Below are positions 1-13,984 of a stretch of DNA of 64,000 nucleotides, one piece after another. The translations under genes and the position numbers were made by a program. Source of the stretch: Oreocharis arfaki (taxonomy: Eukaryota > Chordata > Aves > Passeriformes > Paramythiidae); NCBI GenBank assembly GCA_013398015.1, contig VZRR01013053.1, positions 992,001-1,056,000 of the forward strand, written 5' to 3'. The stretch's first letter is position 1. Each line of letters starts with the position of its first letter. A model generated the notes under the pieces. It searched no databases, was not told where the DNA came from, and saw only the letters and a program-made list of their open reading frames with translations.

Positions 1-3000
1 TTAGTCAGTAAGATATATCAGATTGCTGAGCCAGCATAGGTGACTTGTTAAAAGTCACCAATCTTTGTTAGAATTAACTTGAGGATTAAAATTCATTCTT
101 TCTACAAAAAAATTATTGGTTTTACTCACTCTCCTTTTCAAAGCTTTTTTTTTTTTCCAGATTCTTGGCTATCCTGATTTCTACAGGAACAACAGGGCTT
201 TTTAAAAGAAGCTGTAATTCATGAATATCCTAATGCATATGTAGTCTATTGTTCTTGTGATTTGACGGCTACATACATAGAGAAAAGATATGAATACCAT
301 AGCTTATCATGCTACATAAAGTTCTTCTGATAATGGTGTTTTTAGCCACAGTCCACTGTGACATTGGCAGTACAGAAAAAAGGCCTTAAGCCCCTACCCA
401 CTAATCTACTTGGGAAACACAGGACACTGTTATTGAGGGCAGTAATGATCAATGCTACTTTTACTATTTTAGTTTTCAAATACCATTATGGAAAGTGGAT
501 TTCAGAAAACCTATATAGGTAACACGTCTGATTTCCTTGCTCTTGCTCTGAAACTCTTGGAGAGGAGCACTTGCAGCTGTTTAGCAATCTGATTCATAGA
601 GATAAAGTACATACATTGCCTGCCCTGTTTTACTGAACTACTTCAAGATCTCGGCTCCCTTTGGGTGTTGATGCATAGGATTTGAGGCATCAGCTCAACT
701 GTAAAATAGGAGTAAAAGGGAATTGGTGTAACTATGAATAAATTCAGTTTTTACAGAAGTATCGTAAAATATTTAAGAAAAAGTATGTATCTGCTTCTGG
801 AACTTTGTTAAAATTTAAGAAAATAAACTTTCAGGACTTTTTTTCTGCCAAATTGGTGGTCTTGCAAAGAATTCTCTGGGTCTCAAAAGAGTGATCCATT
901 GATCTCTGGATTGTTAGCACCAGCTTAGTATCCTCTCTGCTGACTAGCTGTCCTGATAACTCCGGATAACCTCAGATAATTTTGAGGTGTCAGGTAATTC
1001 TTAGCACAGTTACAGCAACCATAAATCATTTGAGAAGTTGCACAGCATTTTTCAGTTGCCTGCCGCTTAAATTGTCTTTTTCTTGTTGAAATTACTCTGT
1101 TTTTGAACTTAATTAGGTTCACGTTCCGATGTAAATAGGGAGACTTTTCTTTATCCTGCTGCCTTTTTAGTCTTAGATAAGATCTAGTGATGTGAAAGGA
1201 TAGAGGGTTTTTTTGCACCTAGTAGGATGTTGTTATGCTTCTTAAACTTTCTGTGTCGCATCTAAGGAGTTTGTGTATCTAAGATTAAATGTTCAATGCT
1301 CTATGGTGTAGCTATTCTGTTGTTTGGGGGTTTTCTACTATTTCAAATTCAGAATTTTGAGTTACTAATTAATTAATACATCTCTTAAAAATAAGATTGT
1401 TTTTTACTTTAAAGGAAGTGAAAAATAGATCAGAAACTAAAAAGTGTTCTAAAGCTAGCAGGAGTGCCTTTGTGGCAGGGAGAAGAAACCAGAGCTAAAT
1501 GCTCATGGGTGTTTGTACTCCACCCTCAAAATGGTTACAAAAAATAAGAAATAGAAACAAGAAGGCCCTGCTGCTAATTCCATATACCTTTGTGTACTTG
1601 TAGCCTTGTTGTTGTGGGGTTTCTGTTTTTGCTGCTTTTACGTCATCTTATACTGATTTAGTGAGTTCTTGGCTTTTTTTTTAGATTCTTTTTTATTTAT
1701 TTTTGTTGTCTAAAAACTCATATCTTTTTGGAATACGTTCATAGGATCTGCTGGTCATTTGGTTTTGTTGCTATGGGCATTTGAAAAAATGAAAAAGTAT
1801 TAAATTGATAGGCACTGGTTTCAGGGATTACTTTTCTAATCTGCATTAAAATAAACACAGATTTTGTGTTTAGTATTTCTCTTCAATGATGGGAACATGT
1901 TTTCTTGCAGAAGCTTGTAGTGCAGTTAGGTTAAGTAGTGATTGAAGCTTTTTAAGAGTGCTTCTGTTGACTATGAAATTTAATTACCACTTTGAATGTG
2001 TTTCTTTTGCTGGCTATAAGTTGTTCTTTGAATGTAGGCTTTGTTCCTACCCTCCATGTCTTTTGCCCTGATAGTGATCTTCCACCTGTTGACTTTGGAT
2101 CACTTCATTTTCTTGCTGGAATGTAATGTAATTTTTATGTTTTGGATTTTTTTTCTAGTGACTATGCTATCTGATTAATTTGTCACGACAAGCAAAAGTG
2201 ATTAATTTCAGATTGGGCATAGACGTATTTGTTTTCAGTGTGTTTGTGTTGTTTTTTTTTTTACTGGCTTTTTAGATGTTTTATGCACCTGAAGCTGTGA
2301 GGGGAGGTAATATGCAATGATATAGAATAAGCATGCTGTTGCAGTTAAAATATTTTAAAATCAGAAAATGTTGCTGTTGGCATTACTTTATGGTACAATT
2401 AATTGGTACTCTGGAGAAGTATAATCTCCAGATGTATTCCATCTATTAATTAGGTTTCTTTTTTGTGAGTGATACTACCTAGCAAAAAGAACCCAGAAGT
2501 GTTTGTGCTTCATTTGAGAAATGGAAAAGAAATTTTTTACTTCTATTCTAAGCAATTGGAAAGTCAAATACCTCTGACACCCGGAGTTGCTTTGAGCTAT
2601 GCGTATTTTGTTTCAAATTAGTATCAGAATTTTTTTTCAATATGTGCATATCCTCTAATTCTAAGATGATAGAAACACTACTGTACTTGGAAAAGAATCT
2701 ACTTTTAGCAGGTGGTAGTTCCTAGATTTCACTGAATTATGATGATGCAAATATAATAGCAGATGCTGAATAAACTTATTTGCACTGGAAATTTTAAAAA
2801 ATAATTTTGCTGGGGCTGTCAGTGTTACCTAGCATTAAGGGTACACTGGCTATATTGTTCGCTTGTTTTCGTTCTGTGCTAAAAAGTAGAGAGCTTTTTC
2901 TACAGAGAAATAACGATTTAGAGTATAATGATTCAAAATATTTCATGTGCAGTGATCAGTTCTGCTTTATTTTTGCAATGCTTTCTAAAAAAAAAGCACT

Positions 3001-4419
3001 TTAATTTTGTATTCATATGGATGAAAACAATGCAGTCTGCACTGCAGGCAGAGGAGTACAAATGCAGAGAGTTTTGAATCAACTTCCTCTCTCATCTCTG
3101 GCATTCCTTATTGCTCTTTTAGACTAATGTTGATTTTAAGGCAACCAGCAGAGATCTATGAAGCAGAAATGGTGGGGAAAATAGAAGAAAAAGCACTGAA
3201 TCTTGTCTCCAGAATATGAGTGAACTCTCGCCAGGAATATGGAACTGCTACGCAAGATGCTTATGTTATAGTATATAAGAGCCAAAAACTTCCATAAGGA
3301 AATCATAACATTACTCCACAATTTACTTCTGTTAAATTATCCACATGTTGAAATGCATGTCTGAAATTTTATAGTGAAAAGCAGGAATGGAAACTACCTC
3401 CCCTGCACCCCCCACCCCCCCTTTCTTTTGTCACTGGTTTTTAATTTTTTTTGTTTTCTTTAAGCAAGAATAGGCTCAAAGCACTACAAATGACAAAAAT
3501 CTGTGAAAACTGACTTTTGCCTTTTTTGTAGAAGGGCATTTAACAGTGTCTAAGTATAATGTAAAGCCTATTAAGCAAGAGCATATCCTTTATACCTCTG
3601 ACAGGAATGGCATTTGAAGCTCTAGTTTTCCCTTCTGTTGTGTGGTTGCACACTAAACTCAGAAGTTGTGCTGGAAATTACATGATTTAAAGCCCAAATT
3701 TCATTCTTCAACAGTAGTTCTCCTAACAAAACATTTTCTTGTGACGGTGATCTCTCTTTCAGTAACAGAAATCTATTTCAGTGAGAATGGGGTATCCAAG
3801 CTCTAACATGAAGTGGAGCTGCTTTTCTGAAACGTAGAACTTCACTAATGAACTTGGGCACATGTCTGTATATGGTCAATTGGTCTGCAAAGGGTCTTGG
3901 ACCAGAGCATTGCTAGGGATGTGAAGAGGATAGCAGATGTAGCTAGGCATAAAGGCACTGAATGGGTGGGGACTATGAAAATATAAAACCCACTAGCTTG
4001 AATCACTCACCAGGTTTGTTGGTCTGCACTTGAAAATGCAGACTGATTCATTGAGACACCTACCCTTCAGGAAACTGGATGAGTCAGAATACGGTTTCAA
4101 TTTTCATGGCTGGGTTTCCCAGCATGCATGGAAGAAGATGTTGGGAATTTACACGAGAGCGCACTGAACCTAGGCTACAGTTCCCTCTTGGCTCTTGGTC
4201 TGAATCCAGTAAAATGATTCTAAGTCTGTAAACTTTATTTTCAGGAGAGGTGATAGAAGGCAAATGCATTTCTCCCAAGTGTGCCTTATACCATAACATG
4301 CACTCCATCACCCCCCAGGCCCCAGAGACAATGTTGTCTGTTGTATCTATGTGATAGTTCTATGGCAGGAGTTTGTGCCAGCTGGGGGAGGTGAGAGGGG
4401 AGACACACATGACACAAGA

Positions 4420-4472
4420 CATCACACTGCACAACAACAAAACAACAAATGAAACAGCAAAACACAAATCCC
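4420..4472. repeat. A-rich CAA-type simple sequence
   Basis: Interrupted runs of CAA, CAAA and related A-rich units. Low-complexity sequence with no coding meaning. It could be the decayed A-rich tail of an old retroposed sequence, but no element is recognised next to it. Confidence 0.5.
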
Positions 4473-5559
4473 AGCTTGCCTAGTAGTACCTAGCTGAAAA
4501 TTCCAATAGGAATAACCAGGATGTTTAAAAAATACTAGTAATTCAAGGTTTGTATCTGGTGATTAAACTGAACAGCAAACTTCTGCTGAAGGCTGGGAAG
4601 GAAAGAAATAGTGACTCTTGGCCAGGAGCCAGGGACTCTTTTGGATTGATACTAACTTCTATTTGAGATAGTAGGGAATGGTAAAATTTTGGCCATTTAT
4701 GATTTTGTAAAGTAGTTTTTCAGTCTATGAAAGCAAAATTATTTAGCCAAGAAACTGTATGTATTACTTGCATACTGAATTCCTTTTATTGGTATTTTTG
4801 TCAAGTACAAGCCACTGTGCATGTTAATGTAATTTGTTTATAACATTCATGATTCACTCTGTGATCATTCACAAGGAAAGTGCTCTATAAACATTAAAGA
4901 TGACCTATGACTAGGGCAATTTATCTTATGCTGCCTGCAAACTTCCCTGTAGTATAGGAAATAAGATTGGATCCCATTTAGCTCTTGTTTATCCACCTCT
5001 CACAACTTGCAGTACAATGAGAAACACTAAGGTTATGTTTTCACAATTCTTTTATGTTACTTTTTGCTATATTTTCCCCTCATATACAGACATAGCCCTC
5101 CATAAAGATAAGGTATTGTACTTTGTTCCGCATTCTTGTTAGAAAGAAGGTGAAGATGACACATCTAGATGATGTAGAGACTGTTACCATTCATGAAAGA
5201 ATGCTGAGCTTGGTGATATTGGAGAAAGGGCTCAGAGGTACCTGATGCTTTAAATTTTGGGTTTGATTGTTATTTTGCTTATTAAGGCTGATTCACTAGA
5301 AAGGTAAGTCATTATGTTTAAGTATATTGGCTTCAGGGGACAGAAGAGATACACTTCTGTGCTGATTTTAACACCAGCCAGAACTTAAACTCCAAATAAG
5401 ATCTCACAATTCTGGAGTGGCAGCCAGCTTTTCCTCCCGAAACCACCCCTTCCAGATGATAAGGTGCGTGGTATAGACCAACAGCTTGGCCATGTCCACA
5501 CAGTGCTCAGATCCACACCTTTTCTCAACCAAGACAACTTCCAAATCTGGATTAATTCT

Positions 5560-5612
5560 GTTTTTTGGTTTGTTTTTGTTTGATTGTTTGTTTCTGTATG
5601 GTTTTTTTTTTT
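5560..5612. repeat. T/G-rich low-complexity tract
   Basis: Runs of T interrupted by single or double G, ending in an 11-base T run. The same composition recurs near 7.74, 16.0, 20.2, 26.8 and 39.06 kb. On the opposite strand it gives lysine/asparagine-rich open frames, which should not be taken as genes. Confidence 0.6.
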
Positions 5613-7736
5613 GATTGCCTAATGGCTTGTTATAAGAATGTGGAGAAGAAAAAGAAAGAAACAGGGGGTGGAGCATAATCTTGAAATACTTCGGAAAGAC
5701 TAAGACTCTTTCAGAAGAGAGGATGCAAGTCTCCATAAGGTTTTACTGCTAAGATTCTCTTTGCTCTGAATATTTCCAGATAGCTGTAGGAAAAACCAAA
5801 TTTGAGTATCCCAGCACCCTCTGGATTTGATCTTTTCTGGATATGAATTTATTACTATGCCAAGACATATCTCTGATTTAAACATATGAATAGACTCTAA
5901 AATAAGCTTAGTTTTGAATTTTTGCAGTACTTGCCAAATTGTTTTGGTTTATATATTAGCCTGATGTTGTGGTGGATATAATGTACTAAGATTAAAAACA
6001 TGGCTCTGTCTCCAGGTTTTGTTCATAAAAGGAATTCTTCAGAGCCTCACAATGCTACTTTTCTGGAACAAAGCACAGATTATAATTCAAATCTCAGTGA
6101 TTCTAAGGTGTCTGCTTAAATCTTGAAGTTTGCTTTCTTCATCTGATCTAGGTGAAATCTCTTGCTCTGTGGAGGTCGTGTGCATGGTTCTTTCAGACTT
6201 CTTTGTTCTAGAAACATATCATTACAATTTTATTGATGTAGCAGTTTTCACTAGTTTTCCTTCCCTTTATTCACCAGGTCTTGTTCTAGCCCTCTTAAAC
6301 ATGGCTACTGCAATTGTTCTCTGTTGCTTTGGAGAGGCTAAAAAAAAAAAATTTTGAAATGATCTGACTTAAAAATAATTCCTCCCTATTCTAATAGTTA
6401 TTTCATGAACATTGGCTTATGAAACAAAATAGTTTTAAACCAATTGAGTTTCAAAAGTCCAGCAACATTATTTTCTTTGTCTCTGTGATTTCTTTTGATA
6501 TCTGTCATGATTATACTGTTTAGTCTCAGTCTAATTTACATGGCTGTGATGGTTACGTTGCTCTTTGCTCACCATTTAGTTGCTGATTCTCATGAGTAAC
6601 ACTGAAGAAATGGTCAATAGCTGTTCAGTCAGTGCTCCTGTTACAGGAAGGTGTTGAAGTCCTATTCAGAAGGGGTTATTCTCCGTAAGATGGGTAAAAG
6701 GGAGTTGGTCGGGCTCGCTGTCTCATAAATCTGTAGGAATTACACAGGCTGTACAGTAGGTAACATTATAGGGAAGGTGAGTATACAGAGCAAAGGAAAA
6801 AATTCTAACATTCCAATCTGTCTTTTATTTTAAAGAAAATTAGGACACGGGGAGCTCCATTCTGAAACAATCATTGAGATATACCTCCTGTTTCTCACTT
6901 TTAGAACAACCCTGTAATCACCTGTTTTTAGACAGAATAACCTCTTTTGATTTACCTCTGTGATATCATTGTCATTTTTCAGTGGAAATGTTACGGCTCC
7001 AGGTAAAGAGTAAGCTTCTAACAAAAAGAACTTGTTTCCATGCAAATATCCAGCAGAACAAAAATAAGAACTACAAAAGTAAGAAACACAGAAATGCTTC
7101 TCATAGCAAATTTTTTTGCAAAATAAATAACTGCCTAGAGAGCCTCAGTAAGGCTTTTGACGAAAGGATTCATATTCTTGATCAGCACATAGGAATGTAC
7201 TTACAGTGAGTGCTGCAGAAATGCTTATGTTTCCACTTGTAACACTAGGATTTTTACTGTGCATTTCACTATTTTGAAGTACCCTTCAAACCCAACCTCT
7301 CAGTCTTGGTCTTTGTTGTTACTTTCTATTATATGTTTTTGTCTTTCCCCCGCTTCCTTCCTACACTTTTCCTCTAGGGGAAATGAAAATGGATGAAGTG
7401 GTGCCTATCCTTTCATGAAATTGGACCTGGTAGTAACCAACATTAATTTATTACAGATGAGAGAAGCATTTCTAATGATAAAATAAACATACTCTGGAAG
7501 CCTTTTAACCACTTAACAGTAGCCAAATTATTTCTGGGATGATCATGGCTCTGTCTTTTCCGTAAATATGTTGGGCACACAGAAATAATGAAAGGAATCA
7601 CAAGTAACAGCAGTGAAGATAGAAATAAATTGTATGCCAACTTATTTTTTAAGGGTGTCAAACATCAAATACTTAATCTTAAAAGTTTGTATTTAGAGAG
7701 GTGTGCCTGATTCAAAAAACAGTTTCAGATAACTTT

Positions 7737-7791
7737 TGGGTTTTATTGTTTGTTTGCTTGGGGATTTTTTTGTTTTGTCTTTTTTTTTTTC
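7737..7791. repeat. T/G-rich low-complexity tract
   Basis: T-rich sequence with spaced G or GGGG, ending in a long T run. It lies about 65 bp left of a CR1 3' end scrap. No coding content. Confidence 0.55.
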
Positions 7792-7856
7792 CTAAATCTG
7801 TTTCCTTGAGGCAAAATTACTTTAAAGCTGTAAAATTTAAGATGTTGGCAACAAAA

Positions 7857-7905
7857 CATAGAATCACTTAGGTTAGAAAAATACCTTTAGGATTATGGTC
7901 CCCAC
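7857..7905 (-). mobile_element. CR1 LINE 3' end scrap
   Basis: Begins CATAGAATCACTTAGGTTAG and continues with an ATACCTTTAGGATTATGGTC-like stretch. This matches the reverse complement of the CR1 3' end, which reads TCATAGAATCAT, then GGTTGGAA, then GACCT, then GATCAT. Only about 50 bp is recognisable. Heavy divergence suggests an old, 5'-truncated insertion. The assignment rests on recalled family consensus, not on a search. Confidence 0.6.
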
Positions 7906-10900
7906 ATGTCATCCATAAAAGCAGAAAGAACCTGGAATTACGGTCAGCCAGAGGAGGTGATGAGGTCTAAACATTTTAGGCTTTGCAAAAATCAGAATTG
8001 GAGGTTGTCTTAAAAGAATACTCTGTGGTTCATTCTTGTGGGCCTTACACCCAACAAACGATCCTGATGGTTTTCTGATGCAGGAAGATGCCTTTATGGG
8101 TACCTGACCACATTTAAATGTATACCTTTAGAGGAGTGGCGTGTATCAACATATGAGCAGACAGGAAGAGGAGCACCGTGCACGTTGCCCAGGCTGCATT
8201 ACTTTTCTCAAGAAACTTTTGGTGTTGAAAGCAGCTGCTGTCTCTGGGAAGACTTGAGATGTCACTTCTTCCTCTGTGTTGGAGTAGTTGTGTGTACCCT
8301 TTCTGTAATTTCTCTTTTGCTCCAGACTTTAAACGCAAATTTTTCCAGAAGAAAAGCAGAAGTCTTTCTCTGTTGTTTCAGCATTAAGGCATAGTCTCCC
8401 AATAAACTGCTCTCCACATCTGGTGATGAAATCTGCCCCATACCAGCAGGAGGTTACAAGGATCTTAGGAAATTATTAGCATGTATTTTTCCACTACTGT
8501 GCTACAGAAACTGTTGTGACACCATGTAATGAATATTTTCTCAAGCTGTCAGTATTCAGTTAATGTTCCTATTTAGCACTCCCTATACCTGAGGACTGTG
8601 TGATAATTTATTTTATCATATTTCAATTTACTTTTACTCAGTAAAGGAAAAAAAAAACCCAACAAACTCTTGGGTTGAAATTGCTACATATTTTTTAGAT
8701 TTTGCTCTTATCGCAGTTACATCAGTGGAAGCTGGTTTATTTTAGGAGGAAAAAATAGATTGTGGGGAAAAAAACACCTCTGAAACGCAAAAGACCTTGG
8801 TGTGCAAGGACAGAAAGATTAGCCAAAGCAAACACATCTGATACTGGAGGTGCCTGCTTTCAATGCCACAGTTTAGTTCCCTTCCCTGTACATTCAGCTC
8901 TGTGATGCACTCAGAGTCCTTTAGCTCAGGACTTACTAAAGCACATTCTCAGCTGAAGTAAAAATGGATGTGACTAACAGTTTTGGTGAGGAAGGGACTC
9001 TGTTTTCTAGCCTTTATTTGTGACAATGTGGGTGTGTTTGTGTGTGTTCATTGCTTGGAGGCAGTTCTAGCAGTTCTGTTGGCAGGTTGGTTTTGAATCA
9101 GATTCTCCTCCCACCTCTTACCAGTATAGCAGAACAGAAATCAAGGGTCTCTGATCAGATAAAACACTGCTGTGACTGGTGCTGTCAGCCGAATCTCTCT
9201 AAAAACCCTTCAGATGTTCTGTAGTCTTGTGAGAGACGGGGGCTTTTAAGAATTACTGGTTTTGGCACACAGCAGATGTTCACTCCTGTTAATGATGCCT
9301 GAGGCAGAGGTGAAAACAACGATTGCAATGTGCCCGCTCTGTGTCTGCCACTTGGAAGTACTGCATTACCACTGAGACTGAAAAACTGCTACTGCATCAG
9401 CCACCTAAATGAAGTACAAGAGTGCAGGAAACAAGGATATAATTTAAGTAGAAATGGACCAAAAATAAAAGAAAAACTTCCTTATTCTGTGCTGTGAGGA
9501 TAAAATATGATCTTTAATATCATTTCAGCACTGATCTGTTTGTATCCTGGATCCATCACAAAGACCCCAGTCCTGCTGACTGGAAGGGGAGGATAGAATG
9601 TGATGCCTGGTTGGACTATTCCTCTTTCTGTGGAGCAGTGCAGTTTGGTTCTTTCCAGAGTTCCTATTGCCATAGGTAGATACATATAGATAGATATGCT
9701 ATGGAAATATATAAAGGTCAATTGTCATTAAATGTGATTATAAACGTGCATGTGTAGCAAATGGATGACTCATTGCCTTCTTCCATGGGCTACTGCATGG
9801 TTTTTTGTTGTTATTTTTGAAAAGTAGTAACTGTACCTCTAGAATGAATGATGCTGCTTTTGCTTTTCTCCTACTTTGACTCTGGGTCTTTTAGCAGGAG
9901 GCTAAAAGTGCTAAGGCTGGGAAATTCCCATAGTGAGGATTTGAGCATGCAGAGGGGGACAGGGCAAACGAGAAACTGCAGGAGCAGTGCAGGCAGAGAC
10001 AGGCTTCTGGGCAGACCGAGAGCTAAGCTGCTACAGGGCAGAAGAAATGAAACTTTTATAAGGATTCGAGAGGACTCAGAATTCAACCAAGAGAGCCACT
10101 GAAAGTATTGACACTAGAAAACAGAACTGGAAGAAAGGTTCCTGGGCAATGCTGGACAGAGAGGACATTTTTATCTGCTTCGTCAATGAGTTCTCATCTT
10201 CATTGTTTAGAGGGCTCTTGTTTCCCTTTCCCTGAGGCATGGGTCATCTTTAGTGAGTAAGAATGCCTAAGCTAATTTAAATTCCTTTTATATAAAATGT
10301 GGTACAATTTTACCTCAAAGTCATACTTGTTGAGGGAAGATTGAGAATTACTAGAAATAGGAAAGTATGATCAGGAAGTACCATCTTAGCAAAAAAAAAA
10401 AATTACTGTTTACTGAATAAAATAATTAAATAATTTCATATACTCAGACTTTACAGAAACCATTTGATACTTAACCCTTCTGAGCTTTGAAAAACAACAT
10501 CTGACTTGAAAAAAAGTCTCTTGAACTGGTTAGAATTAAAATCAAAAAGGTGATCTGCATAAATTCAGTGATGTTAGTTGGTTTTATTCTCTCTCTTAGT
10601 ATTAACATTTACATTCAGGACATCTGTCTGATACTCATAAATGTTGCTAGCTCATCCTACTTCTCCACAGGACAACATCATTTTAAAATCCCTTAATTTT
10701 GTAGCTCATAGTCAACCTAATAATATAAACAATTTAATTCAAATGCCAACTAAACAATAACTTTATTTTGTCCTTGCATTGTATATTTTCAACACTTCAA
10801 ACTTATTTACTATGATGTTTCCAAACATGACTTCTTATTCTTTTGTGATGACATTTGAATTATTGAAAGACTGCATCTTGACTGCAAAACTCACAGAATG

Positions 10901-13429
10901 TCTGAAAGAATCTAAATCTATTCCAGGCAGTATAAATAATTCATGCTCAATTCTTCTCTTCAGCTGTGGGAATGCTGCTGCTTATTTACAGCACACTTCA
11001 AGGGGGAAAAAATCCATCCTGTTTTATTAACACTTCTCTGCTGTTAGGTAAAGCTGGTCCTATGTTCCTATAGTAGCTACTTAAATATATTTACTGTGAT
11101 TAGACATAAATTATCTTTAATTTTCTATTATAGTTAGTTTGTTCTTCATTTATGAACTTAAATTAACAACTTTGAGCTTTTTTCCTTTTTAAACGTGATT
11201 TACATGATGTAGTAAACCAATGTTTTCCTGTAAGGGATCCCCCCCATTCCCCTTTCAGAACCAGAGACTGAGAAAGATGTGGGAGGCAAGAGTTCAAGTT
11301 TCCCCAGGCTTTGACTTCGGTCTGCCTGCCTAAGGACAGTGAATGTATCCATGTTAACATGCCAAGTATTGCCATTACTTTTCATTCCACCGTAGAATGA
11401 AAATAATGCCTTTGGACGTTCTGTGAATCAAAATTGCCCAAACACTTTTCAGCTGAGTCTTAGATTTCATTTATTTTTTTTTTCCTTTGCATGCCTCCCT
11501 TCTTCAGAAACGACTAGAAATTCCAGCCCATCCTAGCTAGTGCCCTGCAATAACTTGCTGCTTGATTACCTTGCACAAAGTGTTCTGATATTGCAGCTAA
11601 GAAATGTATCTTGCTGGATTCCCTTCGGTAAAATGTGTTTGCATAGGCTCTGACTATTGTGTCTGATTCCATCTGAAGAAATAAAGGGGAAACTAAAAAA
11701 GAAATGTTTAATATGCACTTACCCACACTTCATTTTGTACATTATTGGTGTAGGAATTCTTGAGGGAAATGCTATATGTAAGCTTCTAACTTTAGGTCTT
11801 TCCTTCGTACTTCAGATGGGGCATCTCTAAGTGCAAATGTAAATGTAAATATTAACTGTTAAAGTTAACAAAGCACTCACAGATTTTATTCTGCACTAAT
11901 GTACAGTATATTTGCAAGATAACTTAGAGGACTGATACTGGAAGAAAAGGTGCTGCCATTATGTTATATTGACACTTATAATCCTTTTCAGTTACATAAA
12001 TTGATAAATCCATAGTTATAGTTCTGTTCTCTTCACTAGACAACCTATTTCCCTCTTGTAGCCGTAAATCCAGATCAATCCTATCAATTAGGGGAATAAG
12101 CCACAATGACTGTAGGACTACCCTTCTTTGCTTAGAATAGGAGTAGTAACTGTTTCAGAGAAAATTATTCCATTTGATACTGGAAATTATACAATGACCT
12201 TCTCAAGGACATAATGTTCCCTCTCAAGGAGCTTTCTCTTACGATTAGTATATAAGTCTTAAATCACATCTGTAGATGTTTTCAGCTTACGTAAATCTCT
12301 AACCCTTTTTTGGGTGTCACTGCGTTCTGGATCTTCTTTCCATATGTATCCCATCACGATGTCTTACAGGTTAACTGAGGTCTGTGGAGAAGTTCGTCGA
12401 GCATTCTGCATCTGCTTTTCAATGGTGCTGAGTGGCTGTTACCTCTAGTAGCTGTGTCAGAATCATTCACATTTCTGTTCTCTCCATTTCCAGTTTACTT
12501 AAATATAAAGCATTCTAATAAAATGCTTCCATTTTTTTTAACCTCTGATTTGCACCTAGAGAGCCTTATGGATATTTTTCCCATTGACAAACAAGATTCG
12601 TTTCCTGACTAGTGAAGATTAATGCAACAAATAAACTTTTAAATTAGTGATTAAATAATTGAGTTACAAGAGAGGCATTAGATGTCTCTCTTTCAAAATG
12701 CCTGGAGTGAAAACAAAGTGGTATTGAGTTTTTCAAAGGACTTCTCACACAATGCTTTAGGATATATTTCTCTGGGCATAAATTACGTTCACAGAATGTT
12801 CCATGTTTTCCCTCTAGTCCCGGGGTCTGGGATTCCTGCAAGATGATTTTACTAGTAGAGACAGGCTGATAATGCATTCAGTGTCTCAGTCTTTTCCATG
12901 CCCTTCCTTTGGCTGTTTCTGTATTCCTAGAATCCTGTCTTACTGCCCTTTGCATTACTTGCCAGTATTGGCTCCAGATGAGACTAGGCTTTCCTAACCC
13001 TATTGGTCATCCATCAGAATAACTCTATACTTCTCCCATAGTATAATTACATTTAATGTAAACTTTAAAATATATGAACACTATGTGAGGAATTTAAAAA
13101 AGCATATTTAAGAATAATTTTTGAACATAGGTATTGCTTACATTTTGCTTACCCTTGCCAGTAGAAGGTATTATTTGCCATCTTCTTTCTTCTATTTGCC
13201 ATCAAAAAATACAAACATGAACCAGATTTATTTGGTCAAAATCTACTGCTAGCTGTATGAATTCCCAGTTACCCTGTGCTTTTTAGTGGTGTGCTCGATT
13301 GACTGTGGTATAACAGTACACAGTGAATGTCCTATTACTTATTTGTTGGAAAACAGCTGTTAGAAAATTGTGATGGAGGTTCTTCCCTAACCCATGTTGT
13401 TTGTACTCATGTTACTCTTCACAAAGCTT
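7906..13429. other. Non-coding stretch, no gene recognised
   Basis: No recognisable exon, RNA gene or element. Open frames of 60-84 codons occur on both strands, for example overlapping frames on opposite strands at about 9.85-10.10 kb. Opposite-strand openness of that kind reflects composition rather than coding. A short GATA-like patch lies near 9670-9710 and an A run near 10390. Confidence 0.55.
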
Positions 13430-13545
13430 TCATAGAGTCATAGAACAGCTTGGATTAGAAAGGACATTTAGGGTCATCTAGTTTCAACCACCTGCCATGG
13501 CAGGGACATCTTCCACTACACCAGGTTGCTTGAAGACCCATTGAA
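13430..13545 (-). mobile_element. CR1 LINE 3' end
   Basis: Starts with the CR1 terminal repeat in reverse (TCATAGAGTCATAGAAC). It continues through family landmarks: GGATTAGAAAGGACATTTAG, GTCATCTAGTTTCAACCACC, TGCCATGGCAGGGACATCTT and ACCAGGTTGC. The copy is inserted with its 3' end to the left and is strongly 5' truncated, as most CR1 copies are. It lies about 440 bp upstream of the olfactory-receptor pseudogene. The right boundary is approximate because similarity fades after ACCAGGTTGC. Confidence 0.9.
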
Positions 13546-13984
13546 CTTCTGACTATTTAGTGTCTCTCTATCTCTTCAGGATGATGGAGAGAACATTGAG
13601 CAGAGGACATAAAACAATGTCAGTTACACGGAAGCACTAAAGGGTGATTCAGATTAACAGCAGTCAAAACCAGCTGAGGAGTTTTTAAGGTACTTTGAAG
13701 AAAAATTCCATGCTCAGAGAAGTGCAGATACTATTTTCATTATTACTGTTCGTTAGGTGCAAAACCTAAGTGCTAAAAAGTGAATTCAGTGTTTTATTCC
13801 AAAAGCTATATTCAAGCAGAATCTTCAGACTTCTCAAGGTAACCATTAACCACTTCTGTTGTTCGTGGGCACGGGTGATGCAGGCAGGAGCATTCTGAGG
13901 AGCAGCAAGATTAGAGAACCCTAGGAGTGGTGATAAGGGTCTCTGCTTCCAGTGGAGCCCTGTGTGCATGGGAATAAGCAGTGC
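13546..13984. other. Spacer between CR1 and receptor pseudogene
   Basis: No recognisable olfactory-receptor TM1-TM4 coding sequence is present; in particular there is no MAYDRYVAIC-type segment. The 5' half of the receptor gene is therefore either deleted or diverged beyond recognition. Minus-strand open frames of 69-89 codons here are shadows without family resemblance. Confidence 0.5.

Larger units (their letters stand above)
1..7856. other. Non-coding stretch, no gene recognised
   Basis: AT-rich sequence with stops in all frames at short intervals. The longest open frame is about 110 codons (minus strand near 5.4-5.7 kb) and resembles nothing I know. Visible texture is simple sequence only: T runs near 146 and 2250, a C-rich patch near 3400-3424, a CAA-rich patch near 4420-4470 and T/G-rich tracts. 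No CR1 fragment, LTR, tRNA-like or snRNA-like sequence was recognised. It may be intergenic or part of a long intron; the sequence alone does not decide. Confidence 0.6.

Noticed and set aside
145..165. Polypyrimidine tract plus CCAG resembling a splice acceptor
   Set aside because: The downstream sequence hits stops quickly and has no donor or coding resemblance; poly-T plus CAG occurs often in this composition.
9580..9640. GGTTGGACTA near a CR1-like context
   Set aside because: Only ten bases match the CR1 3' end and the surrounding landmarks are absent.
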